Under the pieces are notes generated by a model. That model saw only the letters and a program-made list of their open reading frames with translations. It ran no database searches and had not been told where the DNA came from. Source: Minicystis rosea (lineage in GTDB: Bacteria; Myxococcota_A; Polyangia; Polyangiales; Polyangiaceae). From it: a DNA stretch of 64,000 nt. The position numbers were made by a program, and so were the translations under genes. The stretch is taken from assembly GCA_001931535.1 (NCBI GenBank), contig CP016211.1, forward strand, positions 6,929,703 to 6,993,702, in the 5' to 3' direction. Shown one piece after another: positions 17,485 through 26,275 of this stretch (positions are counted from its first letter, which is position 1; each line of letters opens with the position of its first letter).

Positions 17485-19433
17485 ATGTGTGCGCCCGCCC
17501 TTTCGGACCACCCCGAGACGCTCGCCTTCTCGATCGACGACGGCCCCACCCACAACGCGTTCTACCGTCGCGGCCCGATCGCCGCGCACCTCGTCGTCAG
17601 CTCGGGGCGGGCGCCGCGCGTGCTCGTCGCCTTCCCCGCCGGCAACACGGGCGCCGGCCTCTGGTTCGAGCCGCTCGCGATGCCCGCGGAGCTCGCCATC
17701 GTGCGCGCGCCCGAGCCGGTGTTGCGTGACGGTGGCCTGCGCGGCATCTCGGCCACGCTCCGCTGCGACGCGCCCGAGCTTCATCTGCGCGGCGCCGTGC
17801 TCGGCAGCGTGCGCGCGCTGCGCCGCTTCGCCCGCGGCGGCGATCTCCCGCCCTCGCACCACGTCTCCATCGAAGCCCGGACGCCCGTCGTCATCCAACG
17901 CACCACCCTCGATCGCCGCCACCGCGTGCTCGTCGAGATCACCCCGCACGACGGCGCCGTCGCGCGCCTCGACGGCGATCGCCTCGTCCTCGCCGCGCGC
18001 GGCGGCCCGCTCCGCTTCACCATGGTGGCGCTCGCCGACGACGCGCCGCTCACCCCCATCGCCGCCCGCGACTTGTTGATCCCCGGCGTGAGCGCCGATC
18101 CCCGCGCGCTCTCGGCCCTCGCGTTCCTCTCCTACGAAGAGAAGCTGCTCGCCGGATCGTGGCGTTTCCTCACCTACTTCGGTCGGGACACGCTCCTCAC
18201 GCTGCGCCTCCTCGCGCCGGTGCTGAAGCCCGCGGTGGTCGAGGCCGGCCTCGGCGCGGTCCTCGATCGTTTGAGCTCAAACGGAATCGTCGCCCACGAA
18301 GAGGCCATCGGCGACGAGGCCACCGCGCATCACCTCGCCCAAGGAGCGCTCCCCGACGACCCGCGCGAGCCCGTCCTCGATCACGCCATGATCGACGACG
18401 ACTTCCTCCTCGCCCCCGTCATCGCCGACTACCTCCTCGATCGCGCCCACCCCGATCGCGCCCGCGCCTTCCTCGCGCGGCGCACGCCCGCCGGTGAAAC
18501 CTACGCGGCCGCGCTGGCGAAGAACCTCGCCTTCGTCACGCGCCGCGCGCTCCCCTTCGCCGAAGCGCCGGCGGCAGCCACGTTGATCGGCATCCCCGAC
18601 GGCCGCATCACGGGCGACTGGCGCGACAGCACCGAAGGCCTCGGCGGCGGGCGCACGCCGTTCGGCGTCAACGCCGCCCTCGTCCCCGCTGCGCTTCACG
18701 CAGCCGCGCGCCTCCGCGAAAGCGCTCTCCTCGACGGCGACGCCGCCGCAGCCGGACGTCTCCGAAACCTCGCCCATCGCTACGATCGCGCCGCCGATCT
18801 CTTCCGCGTCTCCATCCCGCGCGACGAAGCCCACCGCCGCCTCGCCGCCTATGCCGCTTCGATCGATCTCGATCCCGCAAACGCCATCGCGTCGATCACC
18901 GGCGACGTCACCTTCCCCGGCGTCGCGCTCGCCGAAGGCGGCGCGCCGATCCCCGTCATGAGCTCCGACGACGGCTTCATCCTCCTCTTCGGCGAGCCGT
19001 CTCCCGCCGCCGTCGAAGAGGCCGCCGCCCGCGTGCTCCGCCCCTTCCCCGCCGGCCTCCGAACCCCGATTGGCATTCTCGTCGCCAATCCCGCCTTCTG
19101 CCCCGACCCGGCCACACGTGCCTTGTTCACCGCGGGCCATTATCACGGCACGGTGGTTTGGTCGTGGCAACAAGCCCTCTTGGCCGCCGGCCTCGATCGC
19201 CAGCTCGCCCGCGCCGATCTCCCGCCCCCACCCGCGCCGCCGCCGCCGCGGCCCGCGCCGCCGTCGGTGACGCCATTCGCGCCACCGCCGATTGGGGAAC
19301 CGCCGAGCTATGGAGCTTCGCCCACCGCGACGGCGCCTTCCACCACGTGCCCTTCGGCGCGGCCGAGGGACACCATACGGAGTCCAACGCGGTGCAGCTC
19401 TGGAGCACGGTGGAGATGGCTTTTGCGCAGTGA
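17485..19433 (+). pseudogene. Glycogen-debranching-like (six-hairpin) glycosidase gene with a frameshift
   Basis: From ATG 17485 the frame encodes an N-terminal all-beta region (~1-210) and an alpha/alpha-barrel-like region (SWRFLTYFGRDTLLTLRLLAP, GDWRDSTEGLGGGRTPFGVNAA) resembling amylo-alpha-1,6-glucosidase-type family members. At about residue 580 (C run 19225-19229) this frame turns into Pro-rich sequence and runs antisense through the next gene to 19791. The sensible C-terminus (AIRATADWGTAELWSFAH to EMAFAQ) is in another frame and stops at 19433. One base is missing relative to an intact gene: a real mutation, a sequencing error in the C run, or less likely programmed frameshifting. A short palindrome (17450-17466) precedes the start. 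Confidence 0.75.
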
Positions 19434-19484
19434 TGCGCTCACTGCAAAGCACGCTTCCACCAACACCCGTATCCGCCTGAGCCT

Positions 19485-19515
19485 CGATGGACGAGAGAGC
19501 CTCTCTCGTCCATCG
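19485..19515. terminator. Bidirectional terminator hairpin
   Basis: A perfect 15-base inverted repeat, CGATGGACGAGAGAG (19485-19499) and its complement (19501-19515), with a one-base centre. It lies between the convergent stops of the glycosidase-like gene (19433) and the DTW gene (19524). Its placement supports 19433 as the true end of the glycosidase gene. Confidence 0.8.
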
Positions 19516-19523
19516 ACATCCCT

Positions 19524-20228
19524 TCACTCCTCCGGCGTCCCCGCCCCCGATCCGCCCGAACTCCGCGGCGGACGCGGGCCATGCGGGCGGCGCGGGCCGG
19601 CGACGGCGCGGGGCTTCGGGCCGCGCGGAGGGATGATGTTGGCGTCGCGGACACGCTGCACCAGCGTGCGAAACACACGCTTCAAGCCGGCCTCGATCTC
19701 CGGGGCTTCTCCACAGAGCGTGAGCGCGGCGGCTACGGATTCGAGCGTGGAGACGAACTCCCGCCTGGGCTCGGCGCGGAGGCGGCCGTAAATCGAAGGC
19801 TCGCCCGGCTTCAGCGTCATGCGGTTGAGCTTGACCAGCCAAGGATTGCGCCACCACAGCGTCTTGGCCTTCGACCACGTGCCGTCGAGCACCACGATGC
19901 CTTCGAGCGACGAGGGCGAGATGACGCCGCCGTGCCGGCCGGTGACCTGATCACCCACCAAGTCCTTGTCGGGGAAGAGCACGGCCCAGCGGCGCGGATC
20001 GACCTCTTCCTCGCCGAGCGCGGCGCCGAGGTTGCGCCAGCTCAAACCCACGACGACCTGCGCCTTCGGCAGGCTCGCGGTGAGGAGCTGCGCCGTGCCC
20101 AAGATGGCATCCTGCTCTTGAGGATGCTGCAAGATGAGAATGCGCCGCTCGGTCGGATAGGAGACGATGCGATCACAAACGCAGGCGACGGTGGGGCGCT
20201 GGCAGACGTCACAGGTGGGGACAGACAC
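19524..20228 (-). CDS. DTW domain protein, tRNA aminocarboxypropyltransferase-like
   Basis: 234 residues. An N-terminal zinc-type Cys cluster (CDVC at 6-9, CVC at 16-18) is followed by the DTW-domain core, including the family's D-x-T-W motif at 115-118 (LDGTWSKAK) and downstream PSIYGRLR. Characterised members (TapT/YfiP) transfer the 3-amino-3-carboxypropyl group of SAM to a uridine of tRNA (acp3U). The last ~35 residues are Pro/Arg/Gly-rich and probably disordered. It is transcribed away from the LanM-like gene's 3' end, 159 bases downstream of it, possibly as one unit. Confidence 0.88.
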   Translation of the reverse strand: MSVPTCDVCQRPTVACVCDRIVSYPTERRILILQHPQEQDAILGTAQLLTASLPKAQVVVGLSWRNLGAALGEEEVDPRRWAVLFPDKDLVGDQVTGRHGGVISPSSLEGIVVLDGTWSKAKTLWWRNPWLVKLNRMTLKPGEPSIYGRLRAEPRREFVSTLESVAAALTLCGEAPEIEAGLKRVFRTLVQRVRDANIIPPRGPKPRAVAGPRRPHGPRPPRSSGGSGAGTPEE

Positions 20229-20387
20229 GATTGCGCGAGGCTAGTACGTCGCCATTTGGCTTGCACGCGGGATCGGAGCGTCCTTCCAGCCTTGCCGCGC
20301 CGTGCGCGCATTTACCGAATCCACGAGGTCCATGCGCGGCTGCTCGCTCGAACGTGACCGAGAAAGCGCCGCGCGGTCTCATCTCAT

Positions 20388-21614
20388 TCAGCGCCGCTCT
20401 TTTCGCCGGCCCGGCGGAGGCGCGCTCGGCGCGGCTTCGCACACGGTGACGGGCGGCACGAAGACCGAGCGGACCTCGCCGCAGCGACACGGCAGGTAGA
20501 CGCTCCCGACGAAGGCGCTCAGGTCTCGTCGTGATTCCAGCTCCTCGCCCTTCGGCGGTTTCACCACGAGCGAGCGCGCGCGGAACGTGATCTCGAGATC
20601 GCCGTGCCGATGCTGGCCTTTGAACGAGGGGTGATCGAAGGCGCCGAGCAGGGTGAACAACCCATCTTCTCGGAGCTTCTTCCGCGTCGCCGAGCGCAGG
20701 CCACGCGACACGTCGAGGATGGGATCGAGCTGGGGAACGTCGCCTTCGAGCGGAAGGCGTTTGAGATCTCGGAGCGACTCGTCTCCGTAGTAGTGAATGC
20801 CCGGCTTGCCGTAGAGCCGAAAGAAATAAGGGATGTCGCCGCGGGCCATCTGCTCCTTCTCCGCGTCGAGAAGCGGCGGCCAGGGTCGCTGCGAACGGGC
20901 GAGCACGTAATCACCCGTCCCGCGCAGGCACACGCGAATGGGCGTCTCTCCGAGCGCTGGCAAGGCCGCGATCACGCCGGCGACGGCGCGCGCGTGACGA
21001 TCGAGAAAGGCCAGCGTGCCTTGGTATGCGCTCACCATGGCCAAGAGATCGGCGACCTCCACCGGCTTGCCCAGATAGGGCAGCACGCGGCGCACGCCGG
21101 CGGCGTGGCGGCAAATCGCGGCATACTCCGGATCGGCGTCGGGCAAGAGCTTCGTCTCCGTGGGCAGCGCCAGATCGGAGAGAATCATCTCCACGTCGAG
21201 GGGCGTGAAGACCACCTGTCCCCGCGCGTCGAGCCCGAGCACCAAGTTCTCCCAATGGAGATCGGTGACGCCGAGATAGCTGAAGAGCGCGAGCGATCGG
21301 CCCACGATGATCGCGAGCGCCCGCCTGCTCTCGGGCGTCGGCTCCGGCAGCGGCGAGAGCTCGATGCGCTGCACGTCGCCGCCGATCTCCGTCTTCGAGA
21401 GCGAGAACGAGAGATCCGGGAGAAATCCGAAGGCGTCGCGCCCGAGCCCATCACGCTCGGCCGCTTCGTCGAGGAGCCGCCGCAACGGGCTCTCCGCCGA
21501 GAGGACGAGCCACTCCCACAAGAGGGCGCGCGGCTTGACCACACGATCGCCGCGCATCGAGACACGGCGCCCGAAATTGTGAGAATCGCCCAGGTGCGCA
21601 TGCGCTTCGGTCAT
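20388..21614 (-). CDS. Orphan LanM-type dehydratase-like protein (DUF4135-like)
   Basis: 408 residues matching the dehydratase half of class II lanthipeptide synthetases (LanM). Motifs in order are GDSHN (Asp 10), a VVKPR Lys (27), DLHWEN (Asp 118, His 120, Asn 123), PLDVEM (Asp 140), RVCLRGTGDY (Arg/Thr/Tyr 227-236) and GDIPYF (259-264). These correspond to the kinase and elimination residues of LanM enzymes, which phosphorylate and dehydrate Ser/Thr in a precursor peptide. The protein lacks the ~200-residue N-terminal lead-in and the entire LanC cyclase domain. It ends in a short Cys-containing, Arg-rich tail. No precursor peptide gene was found nearby. ATG 21614 is chosen; 21704 is an alternative. 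Confidence 0.75.
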   Translation of the reverse strand: MTEAHAHLGDSHNFGRRVSMRGDRVVKPRALLWEWLVLSAESPLRRLLDEAAERDGLGRDAFGFLPDLSFSLSKTEIGGDVQRIELSPLPEPTPESRRALAIIVGRSLALFSYLGVTDLHWENLVLGLDARGQVVFTPLDVEMILSDLALPTETKLLPDADPEYAAICRHAAGVRRVLPYLGKPVEVADLLAMVSAYQGTLAFLDRHARAVAGVIAALPALGETPIRVCLRGTGDYVLARSQRPWPPLLDAEKEQMARGDIPYFFRLYGKPGIHYYGDESLRDLKRLPLEGDVPQLDPILDVSRGLRSATRKKLREDGLFTLLGAFDHPSFKGQHRHGDLEITFRARSLVVKPPKGEELESRRDLSAFVGSVYLPCRCGEVRSVFVPPVTVCEAAPSAPPPGRRKERR

Positions 21615-22055
21615 CGGCCGGCGACGTTCTACCGCGAACGACGGGCCGCCGGGTGATTCATCCGGAAGGCCGCTGCTCCGGGCGCCCGGTCGCTCGCGCG
21701 CCACATCGACTCGGGGCAGGACGACAACGATGCTCCGCCCGCGACCGAGATCTCATGAGCCCGCGTCGACTCGCCCCGTCGCAAGATGCGATGTCGTCGC
21801 AGAACAACCACGCTCGATGGCACGACCTCTCATTGCCGACACGTGATCTCGCCGACGCGACGCGAGCCCTCGTGTCGTCGAAATCATCGCGCTTGCCCCG
21901 TGTCATTCTGCGAGGCCGTCGCAGCCTGCGACGACGTCGGCGATCCCGGTGACGGCGAGGACGATCCGATGTCGAGGGACCTTGACAAAAGCGGCCTTTT
22001 CTCGTGATCTCGACATCACTGATCGATTGCGGGGGCGCCGACGAAGGAGTGAGAG
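21615..22055. other. 440-base divergent intergenic region
   Basis: It lies between the LanM-like gene and the divergent lipoprotein gene. It contains a consensus -35-like TTGACA (21982-21987) facing the lipoprotein gene, with only a weak -10 candidate 17 bases on. An AAGGAG ribosome binding site stands just before ATG 22056. Short open frames in it (for example from 21786 and 21755, plus strand) lack ribosome binding sites and resemble chance frames, so none is called. Confidence 0.5.
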
Positions 22056-23273
22056 ATGTTTGCACGCAGGTGGCAGGTGATGTGGTTGGGCTTCGGCGCG
22101 GCGGTGATGGCCGCAGGCGCTTGCAGCAATGATGGCTCCGGCGGGAGCGGAGGGGCCGGCGGCGCGACCGTGTCATCGTCGTCGTCGTCGTCGTCGAGCA
22201 GCACCACCAGTGTCTCCACCGGCACCGGCGCCACCGGACAGAGCCTCGGCATCGCGTGCACGAACGACGCCGAATGCGGTACCGGCCTCGTGTGCGTCAC
22301 GGCGGAGTCGACCAATCTGCCGCTCGGCGGCGGCCCCGCCGGCGGCTACTGCGCCGCTTCGTGCGGCAGGACCTCCGACTGCCCCGGTAACTCGAGCGTC
22401 TGCTACGGGGCGACGGAGGACACTCCCGGCCTCTGCCTGCTCACCTGCACGCTCGGTCCGGGCCTCATGCATCTCAACGACGAGCTCGACGAGAACAAGT
22501 GCTTCGGCCGCAACGACGTGCGTTGTGCCTCCCTCACCAACTCGGTCAAAGCCTGCCTGCCCACCTGCGGTCAGGACAGCCAATGCCCCTCGGGCCGCGT
22601 CTGCGATCCGCGCCTCAGCGTCTGCGTGGACAAGGCGAACACCGGCCTCGCCAATGGCTCGAAGTGCAACGCCGATGCGAACGAGTGCGCGGGCGTCTGC
22701 GTGAATTTCAGCGGGGGAGCGACGTCCTGCTCGCAGCCCTGCGTGCTCGGCGGCAACCCCGCCGATCCGCTCGACACGCCCAACTGCGGTGGTCCGACGA
22801 ACGGCCTTTGCGTGTACTCGCCCTCGGGCAACGGCGCCGGTGATTTCGGCTACTGCGCGCCTGCATGCCAATCGCAGGATGATTGCCAAGCGCCTTCCTT
22901 CTGGTGCCTGCCCATCGGCGGTCTCACCGGCTCCGGTGTCGACAATGGCTTCTGCCTCGGCGCGACGGCGTGCCCGAACGGTGCGAGCGACTGCGCGCAG
23001 AACGCCAAGCTCACCTGCACGCAAACCAAGCATGGTCCCTTCTGCCTGGCTCCGGAGTTCCCGCTCGGCAGCACCGCGCCCGACGACGCCGGCAGCGGCG
23101 GCGCCGCGGGCACCGGCGGTGGCACCACGGGCACCGGCGGCGGCGCCACGGGCACGGGTGGCGCAATGGGCACTGGAGGCGCAATGGGCACCGGCGGCAG
23201 CGCCGCGGGCTCGGGTGGTGCTGGAGGTGCCATGGGCTCCGGCGGCGCCGCATCGAGCAGCGGCGGGCCCTGA
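22056..23273 (+). CDS. Cys-rich lipoprotein with poly-Ser and GTGG-repeat tracts
   Basis: 405 residues. A signal peptide ends in a lipobox (AAGAC). A Gly/Ser linker follows with an uninterrupted run of about ten Ser, encoded by TCG triplets near 22170-22200. The exported domain (about 60-335) has some 30 Cys in EGF- or disulphide-rich arrangement (ACTNDAECGTGLVCV, DCPGNSSVCYG). The C-terminus is a low-complexity Gly/Thr/Ala repeat (TGTGGG and AMGTGG units). A good ribosome binding site (AAGGAG) precedes the start. It is probably surface-exposed; function unknown. A strong terminator follows. Confidence 0.85.
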   Translation: MFARRWQVMWLGFGAAVMAAGACSNDGSGGSGGAGGATVSSSSSSSSSSTTSVSTGTGATGQSLGIACTNDAECGTGLVCVTAESTNLPLGGGPAGGYCAASCGRTSDCPGNSSVCYGATEDTPGLCLLTCTLGPGLMHLNDELDENKCFGRNDVRCASLTNSVKACLPTCGQDSQCPSGRVCDPRLSVCVDKANTGLANGSKCNADANECAGVCVNFSGGATSCSQPCVLGGNPADPLDTPNCGGPTNGLCVYSPSGNGAGDFGYCAPACQSQDDCQAPSFWCLPIGGLTGSGVDNGFCLGATACPNGASDCAQNAKLTCTQTKHGPFCLAPEFPLGSTAPDDAGSGGAAGTGGGTTGTGGGATGTGGAMGTGGAMGTGGSAAGSGGAGGAMGSGGAASSSGGP

Positions 23274-23275
23274 TT

Positions 23276-23303
23276 GGAATGGGGCCGCGAGCGGCCCCAT
23301 TCC
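23276..23303 (+). terminator. Intrinsic-type terminator hairpin
   Basis: A perfect 12-base stem, GGAATGGGGCCG (23276-23287) with CGGCCCCATTCC (23292-23303), and a 4-base CGAG loop. It begins three bases after the stop of the Cys-rich lipoprotein gene. No T tract follows, as is common in high-GC genomes. Confidence 0.8.
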
Positions 23304-23688
23304 CCGCGCAATCCGAAATGCCATCATGGATCAGCGCTCTCGACCACGATCACGAGAGCGCTGCCGGTGTCTCCTATAGAGCCTATCCCAGTAGACCGGA
23401 CCGGCGTGCACCGGAGGCCGGTGAGCCCCGAAGGCGGGTACGTGTGGAGGAATGCAATTTGCGCTTCGACCTTCGATGATGCCATGGGTCGAGCCTATCA
23501 AACGCGTGATGCCCCGCGTCCATGGCCGAGATGCGGTTTTCCACGGAGGCGTTCCAGATACGCAATCGACGCTCACCGGAGGCGCGGCGGAGCGCGGCTA
23601 CGTGCAGCCTCTTCGCGCCCGCTTTACGCGCGCCCGGTGCACGCAGGGATCGCAGCCTCGTCGAATCGGTGGTAGCCGGGCTCGGCGC
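23304..23688. other. 385-base intergenic region before the desaturase
   Basis: No convincing gene. An open frame in line with the desaturase starts at 23452 but encodes an Arg-rich sequence unlike the family N-terminus. The region holds a perfect inverted repeat (23332-23363), listed separately, and otherwise nothing recognisable. Confidence 0.5.
23332..23363. repeat. Perfect 11-base inverted repeat
   Basis: CAGCGCTCTCG (23332-23342) and CGAGAGCGCTG (23353-23363) around a 10-base spacer, 29 bases past the previous hairpin and 326 bases before the desaturase start. It could be a second terminator or an operator. The 21-base centre-to-centre spacing equals about two helical turns, which fits a dimeric regulator. 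Confidence 0.6.
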
Positions 23689-24864
23689 ATGCGTGATCCC
23701 CGGCCGCTCGATCTCTCCGCTGTCGACCTCGATGCCTTCTTCGCCGATCTCAAGGCCCTGCGCCGCGAGATCGACGCCTCGCTGGGCGAAGAGGATCTGC
23801 GCCACCTCCGCAAGATCGAGCGCTGGGGCCGCGCGGCCACCGTCATCGGCCTCGCGACCGCGGGCCTCGCGCCAAACCCGGTGAGCGCGCTGGCGCTCAG
23901 CTTGGGCCGCTCGACGCGCTGGTTGCTCATGCATCACATCGGACATCGCGGCTACGACAAGGTGCCCGGCGCGCCGGCGCGCTACACGAGCAAGGTGTTT
24001 GCGCGCGGGTCGCGCCGCTTCCTCGACTGGGCTGATTGGATGATCCCCGAGGCCTGGATCTACGAGCACAACGTCCTTCATCACGCCTACACGGGCGAGG
24101 CGCTCGACCCCGACGTGGTGGAGCGCAACACCGAAGATCTCCGCGCCTACCCGAAGCCCGTGCGTTACGCTCTCATGGGCCTTTTGGCGCTCACCTGGCG
24201 CGCTTCGTATTATGCGCCCAAGACGCTCCGACTCTGGCGCGAGCGCCGCGTGGAAGAGGGCGATGCGAGCGAAGCCCCCGAAGGGCACCTGCGCGCGCTC
24301 CTCCTGCGTTGTTATCTGCCCTATGCGGCGCTCCACTTCGGGCTCCTGCCTTTGGCCTATCTGCCCCTCGGCCCTTGGAGCGTCTTCAGCGCCTTCTGCA
24401 ATTCACTCATGGCCGAGGCCCTCACCAACGTACACACCTTCTGCGTGGTCGGCCCGAACCACACGGGCGACGATCTCTTCCAATTCGAAGACCGCCCCGC
24501 CTCCCGCGCCGAGCACGCCGCCCGCCAAGCCGCCGCCTCCGTGAACTTCGCGACCGGCGGCGATCTCCGCGACTACGCGCACCTCTGGCTCAATTACCAA
24601 ATCGAGCACCACCTCTTCCCCGACCTGCCCATGCGGCAATATCAAAGGGTGCAACCGCAGGTGAAAGCCATCTGCGAGAAGCACGGTATTCCCTATGTGC
24701 AAGAGAGCGTGTGGAAGCGCGTGAAGAAGATGGTGGATGTGGCCGTGGGGAATACGGAGGGGCGGCGAGGGGTAATTCGGGGGGAGCGCCGGCCGGCAGA
24801 GGGCTCGAAAGAAGAGGCCTTGTCGAAGGCGGAGAGCCCGAGGGAAGAAGCCGCGATGGCTTGA
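23689..24864 (+). CDS. Membrane-bound fatty acid desaturase
   Basis: 391 residues with the three His boxes of the FADS-like family: HHIGH (82-86), HNVLHH (127-132) and QIEHHLF (304-310). Hydrophobic membrane segments lie between boxes 2 and 3. These boxes bind the di-iron centre that introduces cis double bonds into acyl chains; QIEHH rather than HxxHH in box 3 is typical of front-end and sphingolipid-type relatives. No cytochrome b5 domain is fused. ATG 23689 is chosen because family similarity starts there. The last ~40 residues are Arg/Glu/Ala-rich and variable. Its stop is 28 bases from the convergent HIT gene. Confidence 0.88.
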   Translation: MRDPRPLDLSAVDLDAFFADLKALRREIDASLGEEDLRHLRKIERWGRAATVIGLATAGLAPNPVSALALSLGRSTRWLLMHHIGHRGYDKVPGAPARYTSKVFARGSRRFLDWADWMIPEAWIYEHNVLHHAYTGEALDPDVVERNTEDLRAYPKPVRYALMGLLALTWRASYYAPKTLRLWRERRVEEGDASEAPEGHLRALLLRCYLPYAALHFGLLPLAYLPLGPWSVFSAFCNSLMAEALTNVHTFCVVGPNHTGDDLFQFEDRPASRAEHAARQAAASVNFATGGDLRDYAHLWLNYQIEHHLFPDLPMRQYQRVQPQVKAICEKHGIPYVQESVWKRVKKMVDVAVGNTEGRRGVIRGERRPAEGSKEEALSKAESPREEAAMA

Positions 24865-24892
24865 TCACGATGGGGCCGCAAGCCGGCCTTGA

Positions 24893-25369
24893 TCAGCGCG
24901 GCGCAGGGGCCTTGGCGAGGGCTTCGCGATAAGCGGCGACGACGCGGGCGACCTCTTCCGGATCGGCGGGGGTGATTTCGCCGGCGGCGGCGGCGCGTTG
25001 GAGATCGAAGACGCCCCAGGCCTTGGCGTCTTTGGGCATTTGCGGGTAGCGCGGGACCATGTGGGCGTGGAAGTGCGGGTGGCTCTCGCCCATGGCGGCG
25101 GTGTAGATGCGGAGAGCGCCGGTGACCTCTTCGAGGACCTTCTCGAAATGGCGCAGGGCCGGACCGAAGGCGCGCGCTTCGACGTCGTCGAAGTGGGCGG
25201 GGCCACCGACGTGGCGTTTGGTGATGAGCAACATCCACCCAGCGACGGGGAACGGCGCGTCGATGTGGCGGACGTGCCAGAGATCGTCTTCGTAAATGGG
25301 TGTGGCCGGCGTGGGGCCGGCGAGGGAGTTGCAGACACCACAGGTCGGAGCGAAGGAGGGGTGCTTCAT
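24893..25369 (-). CDS. HIT family protein
   Basis: 158 residues with the histidine-triad motif HFHAHMV (His 99, 101, 103, plus His 97 before it) typical of nucleotide-binding hydrolases and transferases such as HINT and Ap4A hydrolases. A CxxC pair at 10-13 (CGVC) recalls zinc-binding HIT proteins. Its length fits the family. ATG 25369 is used; an in-frame ATG four codons upstream (25381) is equally possible. The natural substrate is unknown. Confidence 0.88.
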   Translation of the reverse strand: MKHPSFAPTCGVCNSLAGPTPATPIYEDDLWHVRHIDAPFPVAGWMLLITKRHVGGPAHFDDVEARAFGPALRHFEKVLEEVTGALRIYTAAMGESHPHFHAHMVPRYPQMPKDAKAWGVFDLQRAAAAGEITPADPEEVARVVAAYREALAKAPAPR

Positions 25370-25468
25370 CGCGGGCACCATAGGGGATCGATCCGGCCGG
25401 CGAAAAGCGCTCGAGGTGACGAAGATCGAGGCGTGGACCGGCTTACGGAGATGCGATGCGCGAGGTGC

Positions 25469-26275
25469 TCATTCTCGGCAGCGGAGGGCCGCGAGGGCGC
25501 CGAGGATCATGGCGCTGGCGGCGAGGATGACGCTGCTCGAGGCCTGCGTCATCGCGAGCGGAGCGGGGCCGCCGAGGAGGCTCGCGGCGTTGGCGCGGGG
25601 GAGGAGCGCGCCGGCGATTCCGGTGCTGCCACCGATGACGAAGTCGGCGACGAGCGGGAGAAAGCGGACACCGCCGTTCCTCCCGAACGCCGAGCCGAGC
25701 GAGAACCAACCCGTGTAAGCGGCCGCGGCGAGCGCTGCGATCCAAGCGCTGGTGAACGCGTCGGTGGCGAACGGCGGGTTGCCGGGCGCCTGCGCGACGA
25801 CGACGGCGAGCACCGCGGAGAGCGCGCAGATGGCCGCGGAAGCGAGGGCCGCGGCGAGGATGACGCCGAAGGCGACGTCGCGCCGCGCGACGCCGTAGCG
25901 CGCGGCCGACCACACGCTCTCGCGCAGGTTCTGACGGCCGGTGACCGCGGACACGATCGCGAAGGAGAGGAGCGGCACCACGAGGTTGAAGGTGGCCGTG
26001 AGCGCGCGATCGACGGCGCCCGCCGATCCGACGCGCCGCTCGACGATGCCCGCGACCACCACGAGCGCGAGCCCGAGGACCATCGAGAGCAGCGCGCCTC
26101 GCTGCATGAGCCGCGCGCGGCCCATGGAGAGACCGATGCGCAGAGCTTCGAGCGTCGGCGGAGGCGGCGGCGCTTCCAAGGCGATCGGCGGCAGGCCGTT
26201 GGGCGCGCGTCCAGGCAACGTGGTGCGCTCGGCCGGATCGGGCAGCGACGGCCGCGAGCTCCGCACGTCCGTCAT
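25469..26275 (-). CDS. ABC-2-like permease membrane protein
   Basis: 268 residues. A Pro-rich cytoplasmic N-terminus (~1-55) is followed by about six hydrophobic segments (SMVLGLALVVVAGIV; LVVPLLSFAIVSAV; VILAAALASAAICALSAVL; SSSVILAASAMILGALAAL). The loop VWSAARYGVARRDVAFG is typical of ABC-2 permease coupling regions. It is the last gene of a three-gene operon, overlapping the ATPase-like gene by 4 bases. It probably forms an exporter-like complex with the other two; the substrate is unknown. Confidence 0.75.
   Translation of the reverse strand: MTDVRSSRPSLPDPAERTTLPGRAPNGLPPIALEAPPPPPTLEALRIGLSMGRARLMQRGALLSMVLGLALVVVAGIVERRVGSAGAVDRALTATFNLVVPLLSFAIVSAVTGRQNLRESVWSAARYGVARRDVAFGVILAAALASAAICALSAVLAVVVAQAPGNPPFATDAFTSAWIAALAAAAYTGWFSLGSAFGRNGGVRFLPLVADFVIGGSTGIAGALLPRANAASLLGGPAPLAMTQASSSVILAASAMILGALAALRCRE

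Noticed and set aside
21653-22007. Short open frames in the LanM-like/lipoprotein gap as possible precursor peptides
   Set aside because: They lack ribosome binding sites, a leader peptide pattern and a Cys/Ser/Thr-rich core, and one lacks Cys altogether. Composition looks like chance frames in high-GC DNA.
23383-24336. Minus-strand frame across the gap and the desaturase gene
   Set aside because: It overlaps the desaturase in antisense; no domain, start site or ribosome binding site supports it.
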